Positions 1-11,220 of a stretch of 64,000 nucleotides of DNA are shown here, piece after piece. The stretch comes from Iris pallida (Eukaryota; Streptophyta; Magnoliopsida; Asparagales; Iridaceae). How positions within the stretch are numbered: position 1 is the first letter of the stretch; each line of letters starts with the position of its first letter. The notes beneath the pieces are model-generated. The model did not search any database, was not told the origin of the DNA, and saw nothing but the letters and a program-made list of their open reading frames with translations. Made by a program: the position numbers and the translations under genes. The DNA lies in contig JANAVB010006999.1 in the NCBI GenBank assembly GCA_029216955.1, positions 709,853-773,852 on the forward strand. Reading direction: 5' to 3'.

Positions 1-67
1 TTGTCGTGGCAATCTCTAGCTCCTTGATTAAATTCCGAGGACGGAATTCTTTGAAGGTGGGTAGAGT
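1..67 (+). mobile_element. 3' end of internal region and polypurine tract of a Ty3/gypsy element
   Basis: The window opens in the last bases of a plus-strand gypsy element. The text 'ttccgaggacggaattc' followed by a purine-rich tract (about 53-67, gaaggtgggtagag) and then TGTCACCCCC is the arrangement I know from chromovirus (Tekay/Del-like) elements just before the 3' LTR. The coding region and 5' LTR lie outside the window. The lineage call rests on memory of this short motif. Confidence 0.6.
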
Positions 68-2816
68 TGTCACCCCCATTTCCTATATTTCGTATTTGTA
101 CTCGTAATTTGATTTTGGTACGTATTTTATTTTTTCGACTTGCGGATTTTGGCTTCTCGTAATTGGGTTTGGACCATGGCTTCGTTTTTATTTTGTGGAG
201 TTGGTTTGGTTTGGTTGGTTCATCATGAGTGGAACACCTTAGCCTATTCTCCACCTCCATTCCACAATACACCCACCCTCATTATATCTCCACCAACCTT
301 TCTCTCTCCTCTTTATTCTCCATTAACAACTTCTTCTTCTTCCTTCTTCCACACAACTCCCCAACCCATAGGCAAGTGCACCTTGCCATCAAATAAGCAC
401 CACTTTTTATTTGTCCATTAACTAGATTAGGCCATGGAGAACAACTTTAGAACTTGATATTTTGTGATTTGGAGCCTTCATTCTTCTAGGTCTAGGTTTT
501 AACCATTTTCGAAAATCCTTGGTTTTGATCTATTAAACTTCGATTTTTGCATGTTTTGATGCTTCCATGTGGAAGAGAATTCGATTTTACTCAAGTTAGA
601 ACTTTGAAAATCTAGATTTGGTTTTGATTTTACCAAGATATGAAGTTTTGAACCTTAGAGTTCTTGGAGTCTTCTTCTCGGCCTGGAGAAGAATACAGCA
701 GCTTGCGCTCTTTAGCGCAGGGCTGGATTGCGCATCCCCCTTGGCCAGCGCTCTTTAGCGCAGCGTCGACCGCGCAGCTTGCCCCTTGGCGAACTGCGCT
801 CAACTCGAGTGCGCATGGATTCATGCGCAGTCTGCTCATGCGCAGTCCGCTCATGCGCAGTCTACCCATGCGCCATCTATCCCTGTGCACTCCACTCATG
901 CGCAATCTGACCCTGCGCCATCCATTCCTGCGCAACCTGATCCAGCGTAATCCATCTGCTGCGCAGCTCACCCTGCGCACTTGGCACCCTGCGCAGTTGG
1001 TACCCTGCGCAGCTCACCCTGCGCACTTGGCACCCTGCGCAGTTGGTACCCTGCGCAGCTCACCCTGCGCACTTGGCACCCTGCGCAGCTCACCCTGCGC
1101 ACTTGTCACCCTGCACAGTTGGTACCCTGCGCAGCTCACCCTGCGTACTTGGCACCCTGCGCAGTACATACCCTGCACAACCTACTTGTCTATGATAAAT
1201 TTGTTATTTCTTGATCTTGGCTCTTCTATAGTCCTATTTATATTAGTATTTTATTAGATATTTTATGCCTATTTTATATCCTTACGCCTTTCGACATGAA
1301 CTTGATTTTGCTTAATATGTTGGGAATGACTATTGTACATAGCATGGTATGACAAGGAACTAGCATAACACGACAGTGACCCGTAGTGGTGCACTCCTGA
1401 CATGACCAACCTGACATGACAGTACCCTGACATGAATTATCTTGATTACTTGATAGTGGCCTGTTGCGGCGCACTCCTGACTTGACTTGACTTGTAACTT
1501 GTAACTTGACTTGACTTGCCTTGACACCGTGGGTGTTCCTGCTTGCTTGCTTGTACAATCCACTTGTCTTGCCTTGCATCATGTCTAGGACGTGACTTCC
1601 TGGGTACCACGGCCAGGGACTCGCGCTAAATTGGATTAGGCTAATGATTAGATCAAACTAGAACATAGAGAATTCCCAGTCACAGGCAATCTCGTTATCT
1701 GGGCGCTTTAATGGACTTGTAGCTTGCCGACGAGTAGAGCACATTTCCAGCACACTGTCATGTGTTGCACCCTCTAAGTCACCTAAGGGTACATTTGTCT
1801 CCCGGGCAATGTACCCACCTATAACTCTCAACCCGCAGAAGGATAACTGGATAGTCTGCAGGGCTTGGGACTGGAATTCTCACTTGCATCTTGTTAGTAA
1901 TTAGGTTTGTGATAACCCTAGTTAGTTAAAGTAGTAAGCCGTAGTACTTGCTTGGCCGATTGTGAATGAATGGTGTCCAGCTCTGTCTAAGTCTTGTCTA
2001 GCCCCTGTACCTGGAACTCTTGATCATGATTGTTTTACTTATCTCTAACGATAAATGGGTAGAGACAGTGAGCTATTCAGGCGAAGGGGTACAATCCCGG
2101 TCCTTGTTTGGTTTAAGGATTATAACCTGGCTCCCGGAATGGTTCTACGTCCTTAGCCGTTTATCGCCCTGTGTACTTTACTACTTGTACTTCTTTTATT
2201 CTTTATGTTCTGATATGCTGGCTTTTGTTCTTATTTGTGGCCTCCTTTGTGGCACTTGCTCTTTCTGGGGTTTGACCCAGCTGGTTTTGTGTGGCCAGAT
2301 TTCGGAGCAGCTCCCGAGGATCTACCAAGCTTCCAGCCCAATGGTGAACACTAGACGGAACCCGGGCTACGAGTGGGTTTTCCCTTTTTGTTTCACCCAC
2401 TTATATGTAAATTTATTCTTTTGAGGCGTTTAGCCGACGAGCACCTGTTAGCTCGATGCACATTTACTTGCTGTCTGCCTACGGGCTGTAAACATGATTA
2501 ACAAATCCTAGGGTTGATCATGTATGACTGAACTCTTGCTAGTCCTATCATTTTGTACGACTAGCTTCATGATCATCCAATATGTAATATTTGGGACGCC
2601 TTATATATATATATATATTTGATGCTCTAATATCTTGTAACTCTGTTAATTGCTTGAGATTGAGACAATAGGCTTGACCTTAAGAGACTGCTGGCTTGTA
2701 GTAAACCCTCATATCTAGACAGCCGTGACCGTATAGTCGAGATGTATTCTATTTCAATATACGTAGCTGGCTATGTCTGCCCCCGCTCTCCAGTATTCTG
2801 GTTCTGGGGCGTGACA
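68..2816 (+). mobile_element. 3' LTR of the gypsy element (LTR-A)
   Basis: It begins TGTCACCCCC directly after the polypurine tract and ends GGGGCGTGACA, giving inverted TGTCAC/GTGACA ends typical of gypsy LTRs. The length is about 2.75 kb. It holds a TGCGCA-rich minisatellite near 715-1180 and a line (about 2085-2140) closely resembling one in the LTR at 15.1-15.4 kb, so the two are distant relatives. Open frames inside are short and repeat-driven. The base after 2816 resumes another element's ORF, so this LTR marks an insertion into that element. The matching target duplication lies outside the window. Confidence 0.65.
715..1180. repeat. TGCGCA-rich minisatellite
   Basis: I count about 19 exact TGCGCA palindromes in roughly 465 bp. 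From about 957 the array is regular: 14-16-bp units of the form CCCTGCGCAGCTCA, CCCTGCGCACTTGGCA and CCCTGCGCAGTTGGTA combine into a 46-bp higher-order unit. The 197-aa and 116-aa frames here on both strands are by-products of the repeat. Confidence 0.9.
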
Positions 2817-3896
2817 ACCACTCTTATAATACATGGAGCAAATTTTGTAGTGGCACAGTAGTTCTTCAAAAACGGCCACCATCTCTGCATTCTCTCGATG
2901 AAGTCGGTCTAACTCGTCATTTGTTGGAACATATTCTTCATAAGGGAAGTCTCCCATTGGTAAACTCGAGATATATTTTATCTCATGAAGAGCTAGTCCA
3001 ATTTCCCCACAGGGTGTCATGAATGTCCCCGTCCTAAAATTGTACCTCTCTGCCAAGGCGAGAAACAGATGAGGGTTGGGGAAGAATCCATATATGGTAG
3101 AGTTTACCGCCTGATATAGCTCAATCTCTTTGAGCTTTTCTTCGAACTGAACCAATATCCAATTGGTTATGCAGTTCCATCTTTTGTTGTTTGGGTTCAC
3201 CAGACCTGTCAACCGGATGTCCTGATCCGGGTATCTTTCCTCAACCTTTGCAAATTCATTTGCAAAGATCGGCGTCCTCACCGACAGCAGCAAGGAGGAG
3301 TTCTCTGGAGGGATGCAGCCAGGCTTCAATCCTCTGAGCAAGGAGCTATGACGCTCAGAGGAGCTATAGAACATATCCCTGCTATTCGGTCCTTTCTTTA
3401 CACAAATATTTCCTGTTCTTGTTTGCTGGAGAGGGGTAATATCCCAGTCCATCCTCCTGGGATGGCTTGCATGGGCATAGCGGGCTAGAGGGAGGCATCT
3501 GGCAATGTCCGATAACAGTATTATTTTCTCCTTTCTCTGGAAGAGTCTCTGCTCAACACGAGGTCTCGGCTGAGAACTCTTGTCAATAGCTTCGCCAAAT
3601 AAGAACAGGGGTTTCTTATGAGTAATGGCATCGGCAGTCTGCAGAGGCTGCCCATTCATCAGACTCAATAAAGTTTCGTTGTCCTGTGCTACTAAGATGG
3701 CTTGACGGGAAGACGGCAAAGCATATTGGAGAAATATTACATGGGAAAAATCTTTCTTAAACTCTGGTTCAGCATGGGTCCCTGCAAAGATTTCATACTC
3801 TGGGTCTTCTCTGATGTTAACTGTATCAAACAGAAAAATAGAATTCAGTATATGCAAAATCAAAGGTTCTATCCAAAAAGTCAGCAAATTGCGCAA
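2754..3896 (-). CDS. antisense extra ORF of a Tat-like gypsy element, plant-mobile-domain-like, truncated
   Basis: The open frame is 380 codons, but the last ~20 codons (below 2817) are LTR-A sequence, so the natural C-terminus has been cut off by that insertion. Visible features are a segment around residues 300-330 with GEIGLALHEI, PMGDFPYEEYVP and a following acidic/helical stretch. This resembles the aminotransferase-like plant mobile domain found in extra ORFs of plant retroelements. It runs opposite to the LTR at 4647-5480. Grande-type (Tat lineage) elements are known to carry such an antisense ORF between pol and the 3' LTR. An antisense TATA motif lies about 580 bp upstream (4472-4481). 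The N-terminal residues up to about 'FLFDTVN' may be intron or leader, because an acceptor-like ATACAG occurs there. Function is unknown; the family assignment is from pattern memory only. Confidence 0.5.
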   Translation of the reverse strand: MRNLLTFWIEPLILHILNSIFLFDTVNIREDPEYEIFAGTHAEPEFKKDFSHVIFLQYALPSSRQAILVAQDNETLLSLMNGQPLQTADAITHKKPLFLFGEAIDKSSQPRPRVEQRLFQRKEKIILLSDIARCLPLARYAHASHPRRMDWDITPLQQTRTGNICVKKGPNSRDMFYSSSERHSSLLRGLKPGCIPPENSSLLLSVRTPIFANEFAKVEERYPDQDIRLTGLVNPNNKRWNCITNWILVQFEEKLKEIELYQAVNSTIYGFFPNPHLFLALAERYNFRTGTFMTPCGEIGLALHEIKYISSLPMGDFPYEEYVPTNDELDRLHRENAEMVAVFEELLCHYKICSMYYKSGCHAPEPEYWRAGADIASYVY

Positions 3897-4646
3897 GCAT
3901 CAGATTGCGCTGTCGGTAAAACATCGGATTACGCAATAATAGCTTCTATGTGCAAACTGTCCAGTTGCGCCAACTCATCCACTTGTGCAAGCCATCAGAT
4001 TGCGCTGAATAACTTGCACAAAGCATCAGTTTGCGCTGGACAGTCTTGCACAAATCAGCAGATTGCGCTGACTTTTGTTAGCGCTTTCCAACCGATTGCG
4101 CAAGAAAATAGTCTTCATAAAAATAAAAACTATTGGGTTTGTGCAACCGAAACCCTAACCAAGGCGGCGCAGTATAACCAAATCTCTAAAAAGAGATAGG
4201 TTTGAAGACTCAATCATGTTGAAGAACCCTAAAAAGGGTTTTTGATCGAGCGACTACCTCGTAATGCTGGGTGACCGACTTCATGTCGTGAAATGCATGG
4301 CACAGCAAGAGTCGAAGACTCGGCGGGGGCTTTGCCCTTGTCGGCGACGGAACACTTCGGAGCCATTTGAAGTCGACGGAGAAGAAGAAAAAGAGTCCGA
4401 GTGGGCTCGAAAATTTTTCTCTCTTAAACAAAGTAAAAACAAGTAAAGAATGACAGAAGGAAGGAGGAGAACTATTTATAGTTTTTCGAGAGTAACGGTC
4501 GCCTCGGATTACGCCAAAAAAATGAGAGCTGACTCCTCCAATTGCGCAGACAGGGCATTACTTGCACAACTTGATTTTAAAATCAAAATTCAAAGTATTT
4601 CGAAGCTTTGACTATTTTTAAACTTCGAAAACTTTGAAGGGGGTCT
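3880..4646. mobile_element. non-coding 3' internal region of the Tat-like element, with polypurine tract
   Basis: Lies between the antisense ORF and the LTR. It is rich in TGCGCA/TGCGCT variants (for example near 3893, 4098 and 4544) and ends in TTTGAAGGGGGTCT, a good polypurine tract, directly before TGTAGGTCC at 4647. A 73-codon frame on the minus strand (4210-4431) falls in the presumed antisense transcript leader; I see no homology in it. Confidence 0.5.
4472..4481 (-). promoter_or_regulatory. antisense TATA box
   Basis: CTATTTATAG on the plus strand reads CTATAAATAG on the minus strand, identical to the sense TATA motif of the adjacent LTR (5221-5230). It sits upstream of the antisense ORF in the right orientation. 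Promoter activity is inferred. Confidence 0.45.
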
Positions 4647-5480
4647 TGTAGGTCCTAAAAATTAAGTTGCACCCATCAAAGAAGTCATGAAAATCAAATT
4701 GTGCATCCTTCAAATGAACTACGCAGGAGACAGATTGTGCACCAACTCGATTGTGCAGGCTGAACTGCGCACTCATCCAAGTGCGCAAGCTGACGTGGCC
4801 TCGTCATCATTATCTGACAGAGAATCAGATCTTCTGACAGCTGACAGCCCGAAGAACGAGGACACTATTCGTTTATCGTGCAGCACAGCGCTCGAGGACA
4901 ATTGTACATGCAGCACAATCTGCCAGACTCTCTGCAGCGCGGTCCATCCCAGCGTAATCTAAAGCCAGCACAATTCAGGTGGCGCACTCCATCAAGACAA
5001 CTGACAAATATACACGTGGCCTACATGCCATCAATTATTCACCATGTGGCAACCGTCTGTACACGATCAAGCGCATTTCAATCAAACAATGCCACGCGTC
5101 ACATACAGATGGTCCACGATCGAGTAACTGCCTGCGCAGTTCATTGCCTGCGCAATCCAAAGTCTGCGCAATCCATCCTGCGCAATTCAGAATAACTAAA
5201 AGTTAGTTATTTCCAGAACTCTATAAATAGAGTTTCAAGTCTTCATTATCACATACACACATAGAGATCAGAACACACATTCAAGTCATCACCAGAGATC
5301 AGGAGTTCTTGCCAAAGTGCTGCTGCAATCTTCAGAGGCTATCGTCTTCAAAGTTCACATCGTCCAAGGGATAAAGCGATCGTCATTCAGATCGAATTCT
5401 TATAGTTGTACTTTCCCAGAATTCTTGTAATTTTCTTACAAAGTTTGTGAAATAAAGATCAACTTTTGTTTTTGCAAACA
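4647..5480 (+). mobile_element. LTR of the Tat-like gypsy element
   Basis: Starts TGTAGGTCC right after a polypurine tract and ends TTTTTGCAAACA. It contains TGCGCA motifs in the U3-like part, a TATA box CTATAAATAG (5221-5230), a leader, and an AATAAAGATC poly(A)-type signal near 5451, followed by a T-rich end. Length about 834 bp. The order polypurine tract, U3, TATA, polyadenylation signal fits a 3' LTR on the plus strand. Confidence 0.6.
5221..5230 (+). promoter_or_regulatory. LTR TATA box
   Basis: CTATAAATAG lies about 250 bp before the LTR end, a normal place for the U3/R promoter of a plant LTR. Confidence 0.5.
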
Positions 5481-7462
5481 GCTACTTGCTGCTATGGAGA
5501 GGGGGAGATGGGTAGCCCCATGTACAGTCTTGACCCCCCCCCCCCCCCCATTGATAGCCCCATTTCAGCCATGTTATTCTCCCACTCATTTATTCAAAAA
5601 TCAGCCATTTGACAGCCATTTCAGCCCCCATTTCAGCCACTTATTCACCCATTCATTTTTCACTTTATTTATCAATTCATTCACTCACACTTTCAATAAT
5701 TCATCCATAATTCATTCTCATTCATCATTCTTTCATTACATAAATTTTTTCCATAAATTTCAGTCACTCATTTCACCCATTCATTCATAAACATTTCATT
5801 CACCTCATATATGAATTCACCCATATTCATTCATCCACATATCCATCCTTCCATGATTTCATTCATCCTTCCTTTTATGTTTCCCTATTCATTCACTCAA
5901 ATTACATTCATTTACCACTTATTTTCAATCCATATTTTCATCCCCTATTTACCATTTACTTCACTTCATTCACCATTCATTCACTCACCTATAAATTCAC
6001 TCACATGCATTCATGTACCAATATAATCTTCCATCCATTCACTAATGCATTCAATCATTTATGCCCCACAAAATTGATCCACTAGAAGCCTATATAAACC
6101 CTTAGTTAGTGTTTAGTTGAGTGGTGTCTAGTGTGGGTTGAGTGTCTAGTTAGAGGGGTTAGTTAGTGTTGGTGTTAGCGATGGTTGTGATAGTATTAGA
6201 TAGTGACTAGATAGGTTAGAGCCCTAACTAAGTTAGTATCCTAGTGGACTATTAGAGAGGGATAACCTAGACACTATGAGAGTATGGGAGAGTGAAGTAG
6301 GAAGATTGGTAGAGAGTAGGGTGTAGTATCTCATGATACCATAGCGTATCATGACGATACACTAAGGTAATGTTGGGATGACCAACATGGAAGATAAGAT
6401 GGATTAGATGCCTAAGAACCCTAGATTTCTTGGTTGGTAAACCCTAGATAGGATAGTATCTAGCTACCCTAAGAAGTCTAGGCTAGTATCCTGAGATCTA
6501 GAGGGGTTTCCTTTGTAATGGGCAAGGTATCGGGAATAACTTGTGAGGGTAAATGTTAGGATATTGGGTAACATAAAGTATTGGATTTCTGATTGCTAAA
6601 TAGGGTTAGAAATAGGTTATCTTGGTAGGTAATGACTAGATGAGAGTAGTTTAACCTAGTTTTGACCTCCGTTGACCAAAAGTTGACTTTTTGACCGAAA
6701 GTCAACTTCAAGTCAATGCTTGACCTAGAATCGACCCAAAACCAAACCAGAGTTAACCAGTTGACTGAAAGTCAACTGTTAGTCAACATTTGACTAGTTT
6801 GACCTAGGATTGACCCAGGGTTGACTCAGTGTTGACCAGAGTTGATCAGAGTTGACTTTTTGATCAAAAGTCAACTGTAAGTCAACCCTTAACCCAGATT
6901 AACCTAGTTTGACTTGGATTGACTTCCTGTGACCTTGTTTGACCCTGGTTGTCCTAGTGGGACCCAGTTTGGCTCAGTATGACCTAGTTTAGCTTGGTGT
7001 GACATAGTTTGACCTATTTTTGACTTAGACTTGCATATCATGACTAGATTAGCTTTTCTTTTATTACTAAACCCTGTTTTGACTTGTAGTATCTCATCTT
7101 TAGATCTGTGATTACTCTGAGCATTTGTTCACCCTATCAGCTCAGGACCACAGGCGAGTACATTTACTGATAGTTTTAATTATCTTGATATCTGCTATAT
7201 CCGATTCAGTTGTAGTGTCTTACTCAATTTTCAGTCACGATAGTTCACGGACTAGTATATGTTGGATCATGGCATGGGATTTTGTTCCTAGATTTTCATG
7301 GTATATTGGTACATTTTCTGTCTTATTCCTTGTATTAATATAGACACTAATTCCTAAGGGGACTTGCTACCCTCTTATGGAATCCTGTGTCATGACGTGT
7401 CATGTCCAGATCCATTATACTATTCGGGGATGGGGAATTATTAGGGGTTATGTGATCAAAGC
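5481..7462 (+). mobile_element. left part of a gypsy-type LTR (LTR-B), interrupted by a CACTA element
   Basis: No coding potential. A purine-rich GAGAGGGGGAGATGGG (about 5496-5511) precedes TGTACAG near 5523 and a run of C, so the LTR may start there; the boundary is unresolved. C/T-rich 'cattcattcac' text fills 5580-6060. From 6657 to 7030 the motif GTTGACC/AGTCAAC recurs many times. 'caggcgagtaca' near 7152 matches a line in the LTR at 43569-48896. The sequence resumes at 14893 after the CACTA insertion and ends at 15994. Confidence 0.5.
6657..7030. repeat. GTTGACC/AGTCAAC-rich degenerate repeat
   Basis: TTGACC and its complement occur repeatedly in both orientations, giving many short potential hairpins. 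The same motif recurs more weakly in the related LTR near 40800-40980 and 47535-47720. Confidence 0.7.
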
Positions 7463-7485
7463 CACTACACCAAAACAAGCAATTC
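7463..7485 (+). repeat. left terminal inverted repeat of the Pack-CACTA
   Basis: Perfect 23-bp match, inverted, with 14870-14892. The target duplication AGC is immediately outside. Confidence 0.93.
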
Positions 7486-7739
7486 GTAACACATATTTTT
7501 TTTCATTAGTAACGTTTATTACCGTGACAATCTTGCAATGGTAATAACCGTTACAATAACTAAACAATCGTTACAACAATTCTATTTTTGAAATTTTATT
7601 ATTTTTATAATTTTTGTAACAGTAAAAATCGTTACAAAATTAATACTGAATATTGAAAAAAATCGAAAACCAAATAGCATGTACTCCACATGAGCAGTAA
7701 GCAAAGTGTTATGAGGGAAAATTTCCCATTTCCCGCACT

Positions 7740-8500
7740 ATTTTCTCGAAACCCTCTCCTTCCCCCTCTCCCTCTCTCTCTTCGTCTAGAAAAAATTCCT
7801 AATTTTTGCCCGCCATAACCTATTCCTCCATCACCGACGAAGGAGACAGATGACCTCCATCACCGATTAAGCTGCGAAGGTATATTCTTGTTTGATTTCG
7901 ATTTAATTAGGGTTTTAGAGTTTTCTTCTCCCTCACAATCTCAAGATTTAGAGCAGGAAAACTACCCCCACATCCTCCAATACTAGGAATCCTCGACTTC
8001 ACCTCCAGTACTGTACCGACGTGCCGGGGGGAGAAAAAGTACATGGAAGCACGCGACGGGATGGTAAATGCGTGGGTCGACTCGATGAGAGCCTCCTCGT
8101 CAACCCTCGTCAGAACCGCTGCCACGCTCGCCTCCTCCCCTCTACATCGCGGACGAGGACGACACATGGTCGGTTAGTTCTTCAGCTTCATAAAAATATT
8201 TTTTCCCCTTAGTTTTCGATTGGAAGCTAAATATAGGTGGCTCTTTCTGGTTTTTGTTTCATCCTTCATTGCAGACCAAGAAGCCCTAGAAAACCTCTTC
8301 CTTGTCATGTAGAGGCTCTTGGACGTTTTTATCTCGTGCGAAGACGAGTTCAAGAACCTGCACGCAATTTAGGGTTATTTTCTAAACCCCCCGTCGACTT
8401 CCTCGATCGCGTATTCAAGTCCCTTGACATATATATGCAATATCGTCAGGCAGAACCTCCAGTCTCTCTGCCACTGGAACCGTAACGCGGGCTTCGCAGC
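7740..8500 (+). other. leader-like and possible exon sequence of unidentified captured gene(s)
   Basis: A CT-rich tract (7740-7790) followed by GAAG|GTATAT near 7877 looks like a plant 5' leader with a splice donor, and the following text resembles a first intron. Around 8020-8170 one plus-strand frame encodes YMEARDGMVNAWVDSMRASS. After an acceptor-like TTGCAG at about 8275, another frame encodes DQEALENLFLVM, a stop, RLLDVFISCEDEFKNLHAI, a stop, and then a short open stretch. These look like decayed coding exons, but I do not recognise the genes. A short near-repeat (tgcttgccaacctc / tgctcgccaacctc) lies near 8525-8605. Confidence 0.35.
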
Positions 8501-9194
8501 TTCCACGATACCGACCCTTGTGAAGATGCTTGCCAACCTCCCTTTTTCAAAGTGAGGTCATCTCAAGCGCACGAAGAAGGTGCTCGCCAACCTCATTTTT
8601 TTGAACTGAGGGTCATCGCCTTCTGATTCAACTCTTAATTATATATGGACAGGTATGTATTTAATGTCCATAACATGTTCGATAGAATATCTTATAGAGA
8701 TATAATGTTAACTTCTAACCCCAGTAGTGCAATTCTTATGACACAGTGACATGATACTGATTTTGGGTGCATCCTAGTGTATTTTGGATATGTGTCAAGG
8801 ACTCTGCACCGATCTGCCACTTGGCCCACCATGCTTTACAAGGTTCTCCACGTCAATTTAAGTATGCAGTGGTTGATATCTTTGATAATGCTTTTAATCT
8901 TCAATATTTAAGTTAAGTGCCTTATTTCTTTTGGGGGTTGGATCGACAACTTTAAAGTAGATTTTTTTTAATTATATGGAAGCAATATGCATAATGCATA
9001 ATGCAGTGGACATGAAACATGAGCCAGTGGTGAATTAGGATCAGTGGTGAAGCTGTTTCACAGGTTGATTCACCATGCAATTCTGTTTCTCCCTTTGTTT
9101 CTCTTGTTATTATTGGCTTTGATTGCCAAGTTTTGAATTTAGATATTATATACAACTGACTTATGGTCTACTAACTTGTTTTCAATTATGGTAG

Positions 9195-9419
9195 GGAACT
9201 GTCAACAACCAAACACTTGGTTACTTCATTGGCAGAGTGTACCTTTTCTTGACACATCTTGGAATCGACAAGGATAGGCTGCGCTTCCGACAACATCTAC
9301 CTAATGAAATGGCTCACTATGCTGCAGATTGTTGGGATGCAGAAATAGAGTGTTCGTATGGTTGGATAGAGTGTGTAGGGATCGCTGATAGGTCTGCTTA
9401 TGATTTAAAGGCTCATTCG
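9195..9419 (+). pseudogene. captured exon of glycyl-tRNA synthetase (catalytic core)
   Basis: Exactly 75 codons with no stop, flanked by an acceptor (TATGGTAG) and a donor (GTATGAC). The translation includes [40 protein letters not shown] and [21 protein letters not shown] recognise this as the eukaryotic class II glycyl-tRNA synthetase motif-2/core region, which charges tRNA-Gly in the cytosol and mitochondria. It is one internal exon only, with no start or ATP-binding completeness, so it cannot make an enzyme. A second exon of the same gene lies downstream at 13328-13466, beyond a ChlD block. The high conservation and clean splice sites suggest recent capture from a donor gene elsewhere in this genome. 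Confidence 0.93.
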
Positions 9420-11220
9420 GTATGACTTCTATTTTTATTTTTACTTGATGTTGCTAGAACTGGTTGTAATTAGCAATTGTTAGTTCTGGCTGCTTTCCAA
9501 ACTTTTCCTTTGTATGTTATGAAAGTATTCTCAATTTTGAAATTAGAATTACAACAATGGCTCCTTTACCTTAAGGTTTGATGTTGGCTAGATTAACCCC
9601 TCCTTTCTAATCAGTCTGAAACTCTCAGCAGTTGATCTTACAGCGGTCAAATTATTTTTACCTTCTTTAATGTGTCTGTTTACGTCTACCTATTATTCTC
9701 ATAGCAGTCTGCACCTTCCATAACTCATCCTTATTGCCAATTCCTCATTTGTTTTAATTTCTGTAAAATCAATGATCTTATGACTTTTTAGTTAAATGAT
9801 CTAGTAAAATAATGACACTGATAGCAATAATTCCTTTCTCTTTGGGCTTGCTACATTGATCCTTTTTACCAGTCAGCCCTATTTAAGATCATTTAAGCTC
9901 CAAATCAGATTTGTTTAGTTTTACTTGTTCTAGTGACATTCTATAGCATTTTCATTTGGTTTAGGAGGCAAACATTTGAAAAGTATAATTACGTGTAGTT
10001 ATCTGTATAATGACATCATTTCTCTCTGCCATAGCTCTTTATTTCTTTGAATAACCGAAAGGTGATCCGTATTTGTTGTTAAACTTTGCAACGTAATGTT
10101 TGTCATGGCTATGTTTCATTTTTAGTAATTTTGGGGGTATTTGGGTCTGTTTATAGAAATACAATAAAAGATTTGTTGCATGCAACACTTTTTGTTGTAT
10201 TTGGTTTGGTAAATCAGATGTTTGGTATCTGTAATTTGTTCACGCTTTTGAAAAATATATCCAAGTCTATTTATCTTTTATTATTCCTCTGTATTTCTTG
10301 GTATTGTTGAAATTTGAGAGGGCTACCATTTTGTTGTTAAAACTTTACAGCTTATTGTTGTTCGTGGCCATATGACAAGAGACAACCTTGGTATTAATTT
10401 TTGCAAAATGTATCCTAATCTTGTTTAGGGGGGTGTTAGGATGACTGTAGATTGAAGTACCATGTAATATTGATTCTGCAAGTGGTGTTGCAAATCAAAT
10501 TTCTGGTTTAGCTGCAACAGATATTGCTACTTGTAGATATAGTGTTTGCATAGTTGTTATTGGTAATGGTTTCATGCAGCTTTTATTGCTGTAAGTAGAG
10601 AAGTTGTTTAGTTGGAGTTAGGGGGAAATGTTGCAAGTAAAGAGGGAAGGGGGGAAGTAGCAACAGTGCCACACTGCCACCTGATGATGACAGCTGCATC
10701 TATTACCTCCCTTCTAAATGCTGCTGTAGGTGGACTTGCGATCATTTTGACTGCAAAAAAAACGTTAGAGAGTAAAGGTTTCAAGTTTGGTTGCTACAAT
10801 CAGATCTACGTACATCAATTCAAATACCGGAAGTACCTCAACTATTGTGAAATATATTGCAGCATCACTATTTACAAGCAACCAAACACCTCATTTCTTT
10901 GTTGTACTTGGTGACTGTTCTTTTAGCCAACCCCAAAATTCGGGATAAAGGCTTTGTTGTTGTTGTTTTTGAATTGGTGGTAACTGTTCTTTTCGTATAT
11001 GATCTTCCAATTTTACAAATTTTGTTTCAGTAGCTATCTTTTGATATGAAGTCTTAGTGATTAATTATTCAGGGTGTTGGAATTAAATTTACGTACATCA
11101 ATTCAAATACTGGAAGTACCTCAACCAATGTAATTTGGTTTTGCGCTTACTTTTGTCCTCATGACATGGCTCCAAATTGGAGTTTGGTATGGAATGTTTA
11201 TGGTTTTCCAATGCAAATAG
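9420..11220 (+). other. intron-like spacer with weak exon traces
   Basis: AT-rich, T-rich, stop-filled sequence typical of plant introns. Short open bits near 10612-10800 (…AAVGGLAIILTAKKTLES) and 10800-10910 look protein-like but are unidentified. A 35-bp direct repeat (acgtacatcaattcaaat…) occurs at 10808-10842 and 11091-11125, so part of this spacer was duplicated. Confidence 0.4.

Noticed and set aside
664..1257. 197-codon plus-strand frame and overlapping 116-codon minus-strand frame
   Set aside because: Both are generated by the TGCGCA minisatellite; the repeated phrases follow the DNA repeat, and no domain is visible.
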